The notes: generated by a model from the letters alone, not told the origin. DNA of 64,000 nt from Posidonia oceanica (GCA_037176725.1 JAZBRS010000013.1:8187001-8251000); one strand, 5' to 3'. Shown: positions 9,407 through 20,576, numbered from the stretch's first letter. Numbers and translations are program-made.

Positions 9407-10746
9407 CTATCTAACCATCTTCATCCTTTTCCTGCGCAGCACGCCCGTCGCCTCAACCCACTCCTCGGGCTTGGGCAGTAGCTTTGAATTCCACTTCCAG
9501 TGTGCATCCTCCCATGGTAGGCAGCAAGGAGCAGTTGATGGCCCCTCTGAATCACCATGGCGGTCCAAAGACGACCAGAGAGCCCGAATGTAGTACACCA
9601 TTACTGCATCAGATGGAAGACTGCACTCCCGGACCCGAATACGAGGAATAAAGCTCAGCCGAGGTGGCACCCCCTTCTTCTGTCCCACCATCTCGAAGCA
9701 GCGATGGGAGTTGTACACTACAAAGTGGGTGGGCCCTATCAGCTCCAACTCAACTGAAGAACCTCACGCCTGGTGCTTATGAGAAAGGGACGTGGAAGGC
9801 GCAGAAATGTCAATAGGAGTAGTGGACAAAGAGCAAACCCTTTCCTCAATCAAATCTGTCTTCACGGGCCCGAGCCTCGGGAAATGGACCTGCAGCCACT
9901 TGGAAAGAAGGAAAGGAGAGCCTACAAAATCCCCTCCGGTGGAAACGCTGGTCAGGCCAAGATATGTGGCAACAAGAATGGCCACTGAAGGAGAGCTCCA
10001 GAAATGCTCAGTAAGGCCTATCAAGAACTCAGTATGATAGACATCCAAGGAGAAATCCTTGGTGACAAATAAAGTAAGGCCTCCAATCAGTAAATGCAGA
10101 CACACCAGCAGCTGGTCCTGAGAGGCAGAGTCCTCAATCCGTCGGAAGCTGAAGTACAAATGCACCAAGTTGAGTCTGCGACCTCTTATCACTGGGAAGG
10201 TAGGCGGAAGGGTGAAGATACGGTCTATATATGTTTGCATATTTGCTGTTCCATGCGGCAATGGGAAGTCAATATCTGGCCGGGCCGCTCCAATCTGAGT
10301 TACACCAAGCAGGCTGTGAACATCCTCTACTAGGATTGTCGCCTCACAACCCCCAAAGAAGAAAGTATGAGTCTCAGGACTCCAGAAGGCGCATGAGGCA
10401 TGAAGCAGGGGCCAGTCCAAGTTGGTGCCCAACAAATCCAGAAGTTCATCAAAGCACATACGGGCCAAAACAGATTTCCTCTCTCGAGGCTAGAGCACAA
10501 AATCCTTCACCCAAGTGGAGTAGTAGGGGAAGTCATTGTCAAAGCAAGGTGTCTTGGTAAAATTGAGGAGTTCCTACAAAGAAATTCAGAGGCATGAGGA
10601 ACAAAGGAATGTGGGGGGACCAGTGAAGAGGATCATACCTTCTCCGTCTTAATAAGGGACATCATATGCCCTTCAATCTCTTCCAAAGGTTTTACGACCC
10701 CCTTCTTGTTATGCATGAAGACATTGGGGACTGAGCTAGAAGCCAT
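9407..10746 (-). pseudogene. Antisense gene alpha of element A (PMD-like, two exons)
   Basis: Two exons read on the minus strand: 10746-10639 (36 codons from ATG) and 10573-9407 (389 codons with stop), joined by a GT-AG intron in phase 0. The product is about 424 residues. The N-terminal half has the plant-mobile-domain style block WSPETHTFFF ... ATILVEDVHSLLG; the middle is hydrophobic (LLVCLHLLIGGLTLF); the C-terminal third is shared with alpha copies at 15246-16504 and 47773-49088 (FVVYNSHRCF). In-frame stops occur near 10530 and 9758, so this copy is decayed. A TATA-like TATAAAAG lies at 10851-10844, about 100 bases upstream of the ATG. PMD proteins of plants act in silencing and genome stability; the role here is unknown. 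Confidence 0.65.
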
Positions 10747-11110
10747 GAAAGCAAAAGAGAGGGAAGGAAGAAGCACAAATCAGGAAGAAATCAGTAGAGA
10801 GAAAAATGAGCAAGTATGCATGAAAATCAAAAGGGTGGCCAAGCTTTTATAAGCACAGGAGGATCGTCGGAAATCTTTCACGCAGGCATTGAGAAAATTT
10901 CGCAAGCATTCCGAAAGATTAGACAAGAACAGAAAAGGAAAGAAAAGTTTCTGGGCTTGCTTCGTTGTACGCAAGGCGGTGCGCGTCCAACGTTAGCCAC
11001 GCCATTTGACGCGTATAACGTTTAGAGCAGCTACCGGCATTGGACGCAGACATTCAAGCGGATAACGTTGGCCGCAGCAGATGAGGCGTATAACGTTTTA
11101 TCAGTGACTT
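10747..11110 (-). promoter_or_regulatory. Promoter region of antisense alpha, element A
   Basis: Reading toward alpha: a motif cluster at about 11101-10981 with four or five copies of GCGTCCAACGTT, GCGTATAACGTT and GCGGATAACGTT types, then TATAAAAG at 10851-10844, then the ATG at 10746. The same arrangement (motif cluster, TATA, start) is seen at 14774-15045 and 16504-16785 and in the LTR. Confidence 0.55.
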
Positions 11111-11574
11111 AAGTTACTGAACTTGGCTGGATTGCCCCCTGATCCGTGATTGAGTTGCATGCGCTTGTTTTGCCCATTCCAGAGGTTTAACTAAGTTGAA
11201 ATACACGTGTGAGCGTTGGTTTCATATTTTTTGGACATCCGGGCCAGTCAGAATCTCTGGTTGCTCGTTTCATCAAGTAAATGGCTCGCTAAGGTGTCGA
11301 CGACTTCAAAATTCAATTCTTAAGCTTCCAGGTGAAATCTTTCCTTATAACTATGTCATTTACATATTATTTCACTTGAATATGCTGGTTTCAAGTTAAT
11401 TTGGATTAAGGGCCATTATTTTGCCATATTGGTGGCTTAGGCTCACTTTAGCTTTGAGAAAGGTAATTTAAAAGAAGTATTTGACAAGTTTACCAAGTGT
11501 GCAGAAATCTATATCTTTTCAAAATATACAATTGTTCTACAAGGTCACCGGGGCATACCCCTGAAGTACAAAAG
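11111..11574. other. Spacer between antisense alpha and beta, element A
   Basis: AT-rich, no supported reading frame. The only structure I see is the hairpin GGGG-CATA-CCCC at 11550-11561, about 13 bases past the beta stop codon in beta's direction. Confidence 0.5.
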
Positions 11575-14500
11575 CTAGGGAGCACTCTCTCCCTCACCCT
11601 CAGGAATTGAAGCAGGAGCTGAAGTAGGGGCCGGAGAAGGGGTAGTAGGGGGATGAGGCGACTGTCGAACCGAAACGCCTAACGAGGCCCTGGAAACAGA
11701 CCGAGAATGGTAGCTACCCGACTAGCTACTCGGTATAGAAGGAAGACGCTCCCCGAGCCTGGCACCAGCTGAAAAAGCAAACCTTCGGTAGTGCCCAAGC
11801 TCAAGCTCGAGCTGGGAGATAACGCTCGCCGTGCCCTGAGAAGAGAAGCAGCCAAAAATATCATATATAAGCAAGGACATGGAAGACATAAAGAAGCGCT
11901 GAATTAAATCATACCACCTGAGATCGGGCAATCTCAGTGTCCCTATCAGCCACTTGCTGCTCTAGCTCCCTGATCCGAGCACTGCTAGCAGCGACTGTCC
12001 CCTCCAGCTCCTCTAACCTCCCAATAGAGCTGGCAGCTATGAAGTCACTAGCCCGCTCCCTTAGCTCGCCCTCTAGATAAGCAACCTACAAGCAATGGCG
12101 TCAGGACCAAGGGAACTTCAAAAGCAGAAACAAAATGAAAGCATATTTACCTTCTCCTGAAGATGGGAGATCTCCTCTGAGCGGTTCGGAGGAGGAGCGC
12201 TGCTAGTCAAAGGCTGAAAAGGAAGATTCAAGTCAGTGGCAATTCATAACCAGACTATAAAAGCTACTTGTGAAAATACCTGAGAGGTAGAGGCCCGTAG
12301 ACGGTCAATCTCCCCGGTCAGAATGGAGAGCTGCTGGGTCAAATGGCGCTCCTGCTGAGCCCGCTCATTGGCCGCCTTGAGCTGCAAAAGAAAGAAAGCA
12401 AGTTAGCCAAAATGAATTAACAGCCTACAAAATGAAATTCAGAAGCTCACTGCTATCTCCAGCTGGGCTCTAGAAGACTGAACCTCCTCCAACAGGGCCG
12501 CATGGGAAACCACCACCTCCCCGGGATCTGTGTCCCCCAAAGGAAGGTTCCCACACCCAAGGAAGTGGGACCGGTGGAAGATCATCAGAGAGAAAAACTC
12601 CTGGTCTATCCACTCAGCCCACTCCGCCTTGTCCTCCTCTGTAGCATCCGTCGGAGCGGGGGCACCACGACGGGCCCAGTCCAGGAGCTGTGGGCCGTAG
12701 ACGTTCACCCAGTGGCGAGCACGGCTGCCCCCGCCACGTGTCTCTCGCCAAACTCGGTGAGGAGGAGGTGAAGGCTGAACCTACCGGCACCCTAGCTGTC
12801 GTAGTGCCCTGCCAATCTGCTGGAAGTGGCAGTGGTTCCAGCAGTGGATTCATACGTCCCGGTTGAAAATGGTCCGATCACGGGCAATCTCGGGGACGTC
12901 CGCATGCTCCCCCTCAGTGTAGGAATGCCAAACCACCTGAAAAGAGCAATACATGTCAGCGAGCAGCATAAACAAATAAACAGAAGTCGAAATTAAAAGA
13001 AGCAAGTTACCTGAGTCGGGACAAGAATCTCGAAAAGCAGACGACCGACATAGCGGTTGTCATCTGCTGGCTCGAGGGCCTGCTCAGCAACAGTCCAAAA
13101 TAGTCCCCGAGGAAAGGGGACATCGGTAGGAAGAACCGGAGGAGGGGCAGGGCGCAGAAAGGTGAAGTGGTCCCATGCCCACATCTGCACGCAAAACAAG
13201 GAAGCTGTTAGTAAGAATATAATATCCAATACAAGCTTAAATATGCAGATTTACCTGAAGGAAGGGCAGGTTCCTGCCCAGCTGGCGAGAACTACCATCG
13301 GTGAAGCGGAATAGGGTGGAGTACAGGTGCGCTAAGCTCGCCGCACCCCAGGTGTACTCTCCCACACGCTCCAGGTCCGCCAGAAGAGGAAGGAACCACA
13401 CCGGGAGTTTTGAGGAGGAGTGCGAGAAGAGCACCTCCCTGAACAGCACCAAGAGGAAGGTCAACAGCAGCTGGTCAGCCTCCACGCCCGATCCATCAAC
13501 TGTCTCCGCCAGCTCACTCACCCGGCGAACCGCGGAAGTGATCACCACGAGCTGCTCCCCGCTCATGGCTAACTGGTGTTCAACAAGCTCCTGCGCCAAA
13601 ACCGAGTAGCTCGGGTGCACCCTCCCTGTCACCGGTCTGCTCGTGACCCGGAGACCAATCAGCCGCGCCATGTCCTCAAGGGAGAGGATAAACTCACCCG
13701 CCCGCATAACGATCGAACTCGTCCGAAAGCTCCACCGCTCAGCAACCGCCTCCAGAAACATTGGACGGAGGGGAAAGTCCGGGATGGACAAGAAATGCCC
13801 AAATCCCATCCGATCCAGACTCTCCTGCTAGAAAGAAGCCAACAAAGCGTAGGACCAGCGGACCTGACCCCAGTAGCAGCGGGTCACGGCCGGTGCTTGA
13901 CTCTACAAGCAAGCAGGAGAACTATCAGTCAGGATGAAATAATTGAACAAAATAAAGAGAAAAGAATGAAAAATGTATACCTGCCCCTAGAAGCCAGTGT
14001 GGCAGTGGCGTACTCTGATCGGGACGCGTCCCTACGTGGTCGCAACGCCTGCACCTCGTCTTTGGGGATCTGCTCCCGCCAGTAGTTCGGGGGATCCCTC
14101 GCGACGCCCTCCGCCTCCCGTCAGACGATGTCAACCATGTTCTGCCACCAGCCATCGTCCTCGCCAAACTGTGCAAGGAATGGGTCGACTGGCCTCGCCT
14201 CGGGCACCTCCGAGGGCCCCGCCTCGTCTAGGCTGACCTCAGGCCTTGCCTCTGAGACTGTCTCCCCTGAATCCTCCAAACTTAAGGAAGTGCTGGAATC
14301 AGAGACCGCCTCCGCCGTCGTCTCGACGGCCTCCCCGGAACCAGAGCCCTCCCCCACGATGGCCTCACTAGCGGTCGCCTCCGCCTCCACGGCGTCGTCA
14401 CCAACCACCACCTCGGCCTCCACGGAACCACCCACGGCAGCCCCCGTCTTCGCTCCCGCAGCCTTGGCATCACCACCGGATGTCGCCTCGGGCATCGCCA

Positions 14501-14774
14501 CGGCACCACTAGCCTCCACCACGTCTGCCACACTCTCCTCGGCCTCCACGGCCACCCCAGCAGCCGGCCCCGTCACCATAGCCACCGGACTCGCTGCCAC
14601 AGCCTCATCGCCGCCTGCCACGACCTCGCCGGCACCTCCTGCCGCCCTCGCCGCCGCATCCCGCGCCGCAGCAGCCACAGCCGCCACCTCCACCGCCGTT
14701 GCGCCGAAAGGGGTGGGGCCGGTCCGAGCTCGCTTGGCCGCCCTCGTGTAAAACTGAGATATGTGCCTCTCCAT
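11575..14774 (-). pseudogene. Antisense gene beta of element A (PMD-like core and coiled coil, eight exons)
   Basis: Minus-strand exons 14774-13981, 13900-13255, 13184-13011, 12936-12451, 12381-12280, 12213-12151, 12085-11918 and 11835-11575. All borders are GT-AG and phases match throughout, giving about 897 codons. Exon 1 encodes an Ala/Val/Glu-rich region after MERHISQFYTRAAKRAR. Exon 2 has a PMD-like block (MGFGHFLSIP ... GEFILSLEDMARLIGL). Exon 3 gives MWAWDHFTFLRP and exon 4 starts VVWHSY and contains IFHRSHF. Exons 5-7 are Glu/Gln/Leu-rich coiled coil. Stops lie in exon 1 (TGA, 14123-14121), exon 2 (TAG), exon 4 (TGA, TAG) and exon 8 (TAG). TATAAAA lies at 14879-14873. D carries the homologous gene at 49823-54116. 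Confidence 0.7.
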
Positions 14775-15245
14775 GTTCGCTGGATTGGGGAAGAAGGTCA
14801 CCGGAGTGGTCGCTGTCGCCGGAGAAGAAGAAGGGAAGAAACCAGATGGCCACCCGCGGCGTAGGACGAGGGTTTTATACCTTTTAACGCTGTACGCGTG
14901 AATCCCAGCGTCCAACGCCTCGAGAAGAAAGGATGTTATACGCGTCCTATTACGCGTTCAACGTTTTGCGAGTTAAAACGTTAGCCGCTGGCTTTTCAGC
15001 GTATAACATTAGACGCTCCATTTTGAGCATACAACGTTTTAAGTTCAGGGAAGTGTTCTGAATTCTGATATTCTCATTCAACTCATACAAATTCATTCAA
15101 AAGGGACCAAAGAGACGAAATAAATTTTATTGATGATAAGTGATACATTTCTAACTACATCTTTTGTCTTTTTGAAGGAAATTCAATAAACAATTTAGGA
15201 CGCACGCCCTCGTACCAAGCGTCATAAGTTGCAAGAGAAATGGCT
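14775..15245 (-). promoter_or_regulatory. Promoter region of antisense beta and spacer to alpha', element A
   Basis: TATAAAA at 14879-14873, about 100 bases before the beta ATG. Upstream in beta's direction, 14886-15045 holds about seven copies of the motif in several spellings (GCGTCCAACG, GCGTTCAACGTT, GCGTATAACA, TACAACGTTTT), several in opposite orientation. 15046-15245 is AT-rich, with no feature seen. Confidence 0.55.
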
Positions 15246-16504
15246 TCACGGTCCGCATTCGAGTTCTCCCATGCAGAAAGGACTCGGTTTCCCCTTCCCG
15301 TCCCAAGTACCAGCCTGATAGAAGAGCTGGATGATGTCCCCAGGAGTGTCCCTCAAGCGTAGGAGAATCATATCAGAGAAGCACGGCAAGGGAGGTATAG
15401 CCCGAGGAGTACCCAGCATTGAGAAGCAGCACTGAGGGTTGTACCTCACAAACTCGGTCGCCCTAATCAGCGTCAAGAAATACTCCGGGTCAGACACTGT
15501 TCTAAAAGATGAGGGGGGACTGAAGGAATCCATCTGGGATTTGACCTCGCAGGCGCATAAGCGGCGAATGAGCTCCTCCAAGGGAAGGCTAGCATCAAAA
15601 GTAGGCAGAAGAAAGTGCTCCTCCAGCTAGCGCAGAACTAGGAATGGTGAGCCAAAGAATGGCCCCCCGAGGCAGGCACTGGATAAGCCCCGGATGGTAA
15701 AAACCAAAACAGACTGACTCAAACACTTCTCCGGGTTACGCACGCAGATGCACATGAGCTCGGCATGGTAGGCACTAATAGTCAGAGCTTCATTTGGGAA
15801 GAGCACCAGTCCCCCGATCAGAATGAAGACGCATTCCAAGCAAGAAGCCTCAGAGCGGATGTTGTCGCGCTGTTTCCAGAAAAATTTCCACAAAGAGGAG
15901 AGTTTGATACAGCCATCTAGCACCAGGTCCTCCGGCACAACAATAGAGCCGAAGATGCGCTTTAAGAGAGAGAAAGAACCTACCACCCCGATTGGCAAAA
16001 GGTAGGCATCCCTGCAGTAAATGGATGGGTCGGCATGTCGAGTACCTAGGAGGGTGCTCACCTCCTCCAAGAGAATGGTCAATTCCCTCGAAGAAGAAAA
16101 GAACATGTGAGTCAAGGGATTCCACAGCCCACAAAGGCCGAAGAGCGCCTTCCAGTCAACAGGCTGCCGCAGCTGGCGAAGGGCCTGACAGAGACCAGCC
16201 TCCTCCAAGCATTCCTGGTACTTCTTCAAAGCCCAAGAGTGGAATTGTTGAACCCAGTCCAACTGATAGGCTTTCGAGTCCCGGTCGTTGTTGGCAGAAG
16301 ATAGGGACTATAAAGTAAAGAAAAATCAGCAGAAATACGAGAATGGGAGTATGCGGAAAAGATGAAAACAGGGAGTACCTTCTCATGCACCAACAGGTTC
16401 GCCAAATGGTTGGGTATGGCCTCCAGCCGGAGTTGCACCATGTCAGAAGGAGCGGAGAAGACGGCCACCTGGAAAGCATGACGTGGGATATCACTCAAAT
16501 CCAT
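15246..16504 (-). pseudogene. Antisense gene alpha' of element A (PMD-like, two exons)
   Basis: Exon 1 16504-16379 (42 codons from ATG, starting MDLSDIPRHAF) and exon 2 16307-15246 (354 codons with stop), GT-AG intron of about 70 bases in phase 0; about 395 residues. It contains CGLWNPLTHMFF ... LTILLEEVSTLLG, then LECVFILIGGLVLFPNEALT and FFGSPF. One in-frame TAG at 15629-15627; the frame is otherwise open. It is clearly homologous to alpha (9407-10746) but distant, and very close to the Y copy at 20600-21878. A TATATTAG box lies at 16598-16591, 94 bases before the ATG. Confidence 0.7.
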
Positions 16505-16875
16505 GAGGAGAAGCACAAGCCCTAGCAAGCAAAAATAATAAGGGAAGGAAGATAAATGTTTGAACTACAAGATTCAAGCCAAGAGGAGGTCTAATATAGG
16601 CCGTGGAGCCTTCATCAGAATGGAAACCCAAAGAAAATTGGGAATTTACTGCCAAAACGGCGGTGCCCGAACAAGGAAGACACCAGCCTGTCTCGCGACG
16701 TTATACATGGCCGTAATGCCGTCCAACGTTAGCCGCGGTTCTTCAAGCGTCCAACGTTAAACGCTAACAATCAAGCGTCCAACGAGTCAAAGCAGAATTG
16801 AGAGCAGAACAGCAAGAACCTGGAGCACAACCGGGTCAACAAAGCAAGCTAAGCCAAAAAAAAAAGTATCCTTTT
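16505..16875 (-). promoter_or_regulatory. Promoter region of antisense alpha', element A
   Basis: TATATTAG at 16598-16591, and a motif cluster at 16697-16785 with GCCGTCCAACGTTAGCC, GCGTCCAACGTTAAACGC and GCGTCCAACG. Y keeps the same arrangement at 21879-22165. 16790-16875 is the start of the 3' UTR. Confidence 0.5.
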
Positions 16876-17700
16876 CGACTCCCTTGGGTCTTCCTCTAGG
16901 CACGTCATGCTTTTACTTTCGACTCCCTTGGGTCTTTCCCTAGGCACATCATGCTTTTACTTTCGACTCCCTTGGGTCTTCCCCTAGGCACGTCATGTTT
17001 TTTTATTTTCGACTCCCTTGGGTCTTCCCCTAGGCACGTCATGTTTTTTATTTTCGACTCCCTTGGGTCTTCCACTAGGCACGTCATGCTTTTACTTTCG
17101 ACTCCCTTGGGTCTTTCCCTAGGCACATCATGCTTTTACTTTCGACTCCCTTGGGTCTTCCCCTAGGCACGTCATGTTTTTTTATTTTCGACTCCCTTGG
17201 GTCTTCCCCTAGGCACGTCATGTTTTTTATTTTCGACTCCCTTGGGTCTTCCACTAGGCACGTCATGCTTTTACTTTCGACTCCCTTGGGTCTTCCTTTA
17301 GGCACGTCATGTTTTTACTTTCGACTCCCTTGGGTCTTCCCTTAGGCACGTCATGCTTTTATTTTCGACTCCCTTGGGCCATCCCCTAGGCATGTCATGT
17401 TTTTTATTTTCGACTCCCTTGGGTCTTCCCCTAAGCACGTCATGCTTTTATTTTCGACTCCCTTGGGCCATCCCCTAGGCATGTCATGTTTTTTATTTTT
17501 GACTCCCTCGGGTCTTCCCCAAGGCATGCCATGTTTTTTATTTTCGACTCCCTCGGGTCTTCCCCTAGGCACGTCATGCTTTTATTTTCTACTCCCTTGG
17601 GCCATCCCCTAGGCATGTCATGTTTTTGTTTTTGACTCCCTTGGGCCATCCCCTAGGCATGTCATGTTTTTTTATTTCCGCCTCCCTTGGGTAATCCCCT
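16876..17700 (+). repeat. 3' UTR minisatellite, 44-46 base unit, about 18 copies
   Basis: Tandem units beginning CGACTCCCTTGGGTCTTCCC and ending CGTCATGTTTTTATTTT. Units differ by a few bases. The block 16905-17100 recurs almost exactly 179 bases later (17084-17279), a higher-order repeat of four units. Open frames over the array are a by-product of the repeat. Minisatellites in the 3' UTR next to the polypurine tract are known from Ogre/Tat elements. Confidence 0.9.
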
Positions 17701-18180
17701 CGGCAAACCAATCTCAAAGAACCCCGGAGCATAACTGGGATAACAAAGCAAACCAATCAAGGAAAGATCCCCAGAGCACAACCGGGATAACAAAGCAAAC
17801 CAATCTCAAAAATCCCTGGAGCATAACTGGGACACCAAAGTAAAGAACCCCGGAGCATAACAGGGATACCAAAGCAAAGATCCCCGGAGCATAACCGGGA
17901 CATCAAAGCAAAGATCCCCGGAGCATAACCAGGTTAACAAAGCAAGCCCCAATCTCAAAGATCCCCGGAGCATAACTGGGACATCAAAGCAAACCCCAGA
18001 GCACAACCGGACAAACAAAGCAAGCCAATCAAAATTAGGTACCCTGGAGCACAATCGGACAACAAAGCAAACCCCGGAGCATGACCGGACAAACAAAGCA
18101 ACCCCGGAGCACAACTGGACAAACAAAGCAAAACCAATCAGCAGAAAGATCCCCGGAGCACAACCGGGTCAACAAATCAA
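17701..18180 (+). repeat. 3' UTR minisatellite, about 35 base unit with internal hairpin, about 13 copies
   Basis: Unit of the type GATCCCCGGAGCATAACCGG followed by GATAACAAAGCAAA. Each unit contains CCCGG-AGCATAN-CCGGG, a five-base stem with a 7-base loop. The Y copy at 23108-24015 has about 26 units. Confidence 0.88.
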
Positions 18181-18780
18181 AGCCAACAGTATTAGTGAAT
18201 CCCCTGTTCACTAACTCCTGGATCAGAAGATGATGGTCCCCATCGAGAATGTAGGCGGCATTCAATGAAAGGACACTTGATTCTGACGAATAACGCCAAT
18301 GGTATCGATGGACTCATCGTTCCTCGATTCCGGGTCACGAGATGACGGTCTCTGTCGAGAATGTAAGCAACATTCAATGAAAGGACACCTAATTGTGACA
18401 AATAGAGCCAACGTGGCTAGCAGAGAAGAGATCATTTCCCCTTTTGCCTGGGAGCATCATGGACCTCTCGCTCACCAACCCGCGTATCATGAGACGACGG
18501 TCCCTTGGGAGAGTGTAGGCTACACTCGAGGAAAGGGGCACCTGATCATGACAAATTGCATTCACGCATGTGTCAGTCCACCTTGGGTGGTGAGAAAAAT
18601 TCCTGAGCCAACCTGGTATACAAATTAAAGCCGGCGATGATGGAGGAACCTCATTAACTAGGGTCATGCATTGCATATCATGACCCTTTTTGCATTCCCG
18701 TCAGCACGCATCCATGCATAGTGCATTATACTGCATTCGCATTGTACTGCATTCGCATTGAGTGGTCGTCGGAATCATTA
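18181..18780 (+). other. Unique 3' UTR spacer, element A
   Basis: No reading frame supported. It contains a dispersed block of about 100 bases repeated two to three times in degraded form (core: ATGATGGTCCCCATCGAGAA, then a CATTCAATGAAAGGACAC block). Homologous to Y 24016-24620 and, inverted, to C 40000-40280. Confidence 0.6.
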
Positions 18781-19030
18781 GCTATCCATCCTGTTAGTTT
18801 GAGTCTTGCAGGCAATCCCCGTAGCATGTCTTTTAGTTTGACCCCTGCGGGCAATCCCCCTAGCATGTCTTTTAGTTTGACCCCCATGGGCAATCCCTGT
18901 GGCTTGTCTTTTAGTTTGACCCCCGCGGGCCATCCCCGCAGCAGCATCCTTTAGTTTGACCCCCACAGGCCATCTCCGTGGCATGTCGTTAGTTTGTTCC
19001 CCTTGGACAATCCCCTTGGCCGTGTTTCTT
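18781..19030 (+). repeat. 3' UTR minisatellite, about 41 base unit, about 6 copies
   Basis: Units of the type TTAGTTTGACCCCCGCGGGC followed by CATCCCCGTGGCATGTC. The Y counterpart is at 24625-24860, and C has about 11 inverted copies at 39302-39780. The G/C-rich middle can pair with itself within the unit. Confidence 0.85.
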
Positions 19031-19160
19031 TAGCCGACCCTCTTTATGTCCCGTCCAAGTTTGGTGGCAGCAGGCATTGGATTTCATTTAGGACCCCCAG
19101 GTAGCGCCACACGGGGGTATCATCTTGCCTTGTAGATAGCTTCGTGCCGAAGCCATCTCC

Positions 19161-19174
19161 AAGGAAGGGCAATC
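19161..19174 (+). promoter_or_regulatory. Polypurine tract of element A
   Basis: AAGGAAGGGCAATC immediately before the LTR start TGTAGATACC. It primes plus-strand DNA synthesis. Equivalents are AAGGAGGGGCAATC at 24995-25008 (Y) and AAGGAGGGGCATC before the D LTR. Confidence 0.8.
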
Positions 19175-20576
19175 TGTAGATACCCCGTTTTGGCACTCCC
19201 TTCATGTTAGGATAGTCTCTTGCATTAGGTCGCTCTTAGAAGCCTTCCACCCATTTCTGAATCTCACTTGAGCCAAATGTTCCTCTCAAGTCCAAAATGC
19301 TATACCTTTCTAAGCCCCAAATGTTGGCAACCTGAGTGTTCTTCACGTCCTGACCAAATTTGGAAGTTAAACTGATTAAGGGTGTTGTCTGCTGGCTTCT
19401 CAGCGTACAACATTGGCCGCTGGTTTTCCAGCAGCTAACATTTGCTGCTGGCTTTCCAGTGTCCAACGTGGCAACCCAGTCAGCCAAAGCTTTCTTTATT
19501 TGGCCTAATCTAAAAATCATGTTTTTGCCTTCTTTGGAACCTGTTGACTGGTCAAAGCCATCAAAGCCGAGTTTAATCACACTTAAAGACTCCTTAATTG
19601 GAGAATCTTTTCTTATCCTAGTAGTTATGCCTCGTAGGTCGTTATACGTGAGTTCTCTCGCTTATAACGCTATACGCTGGTTTTCCAGCGTATAACACTT
19701 CTGAAATAGGAAACTCTGCTGACTTGGCATTTGTGTCCTTTTTTGTTCCTCCCTTCCTTCTATAAAAACAAGGGTACCCCCACTAAGTTCAAGGCCGGAA
19801 TTTTGAGAGAAAAAAGGAGTGAAGAAACTTTTGGAACTCACATGCTCTTGAGATTGAAAATCTTAGAGAAGTAAGGTCCTTAAGAATTGAAAGAGAGAAG
19901 AGAGTTTTTGAAAGAAGGAGAGTCTTAGAAAAAGCTTGAGGATCCTTTTGTCGTTGTTGGCTTCATGCCAACATAGTTTGCACCTTGAGCATAGACAGAG
20001 GAGACTCTATTTCATTCATTTCTTTTTTTTATTTCTGATATTACATGTTTAATTCCGTAGTATAATCAAGCATTTTTATTTCAAGTTCATATATTTTTAA
20101 CTAGGCATACATCTCTTTTAGTTGCAACCGGGGGGATCAAACCCCTCGGGTACGTATCTCACTATGCTTTCTTTATTTTCTTTTCTACTAACTCTGGATA
20201 GATTACTACACATATTGATCCATCTTTATATTATTTTGTTTGTTTTGCTTTGCTAACGTTTGTCATACAAGGAGGAAGAAGGAAGAAAGAGCTTACCAAG
20301 CACGGGCACCCTTGGGCAACGTTGGCGTTGTCCCAAGGTAGCTGAACCTGCAACCAAACTACATCTCCCCAAAGGCGTCTCGAGGGCTGGCGAAAGCGAA
20401 TCGAGAGTGGCTATCACACCGATTCCATCACACGTGGAGTGACGGAGTCGGATACAAAGAAGGGGGACCTCGAGAAAGAGAAGATAGAGCGAGCAAAAGA
20501 GGGAGCCAAAAGAAGCCTTCTTCTTCCCCAAACCTCCATCATCATCTTCTTCTTCTCCTCCAAAACCCCATATCCA
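19175..20576 (+). mobile_element. 3' LTR of element A (about 1.40 kb)
   Basis: Starts TGTAGATACCCCGTTTTGG and ends CCCCATATCCA. The terminal TG...CA borders are supported by the polypurine tract on the left and by comparison with LTRs at 25009 and 39187. TATAAAAA at 19761-19768. Motif clusters (GCGTACAACATTGG, GCGTATAAC) at 19384-19480 and 19638-19697 lie upstream of the TATA box. A perfect inverted repeat TATACGCTGG/CCAGCGTATA occupies 19671-19694. A G/C hairpin (CCGGGGGG ... CCCCTCGG) sits at 20128-20148 in the transcribed part. Confidence 0.85.

Larger units (their letters stand above)
1..20576 (+). mobile_element. Element A: Tat-lineage Ty3/gypsy retrotransposon, 5' end outside window
   Basis: Order on the + strand: gag, PR1, PR2, G-patch, proline-rich linker, RT, RNase H, second RNase H, integrase, about 8.7 kb of 3' region carrying three genes on the opposite strand, minisatellites, polypurine tract and 3' LTR. 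The 5' LTR, PBS and leader lie before base 1. Two RNase H domains and long 3' regions are known for Tat/Ogre elements. Coding frames carry many stops and at least two frameshifts, so this copy cannot encode its own movement. The 3' LTR end (20576) abuts sequence homologous to 15216 onward, so A is best read as inserted into a relative (Y). Confidence 0.9.
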
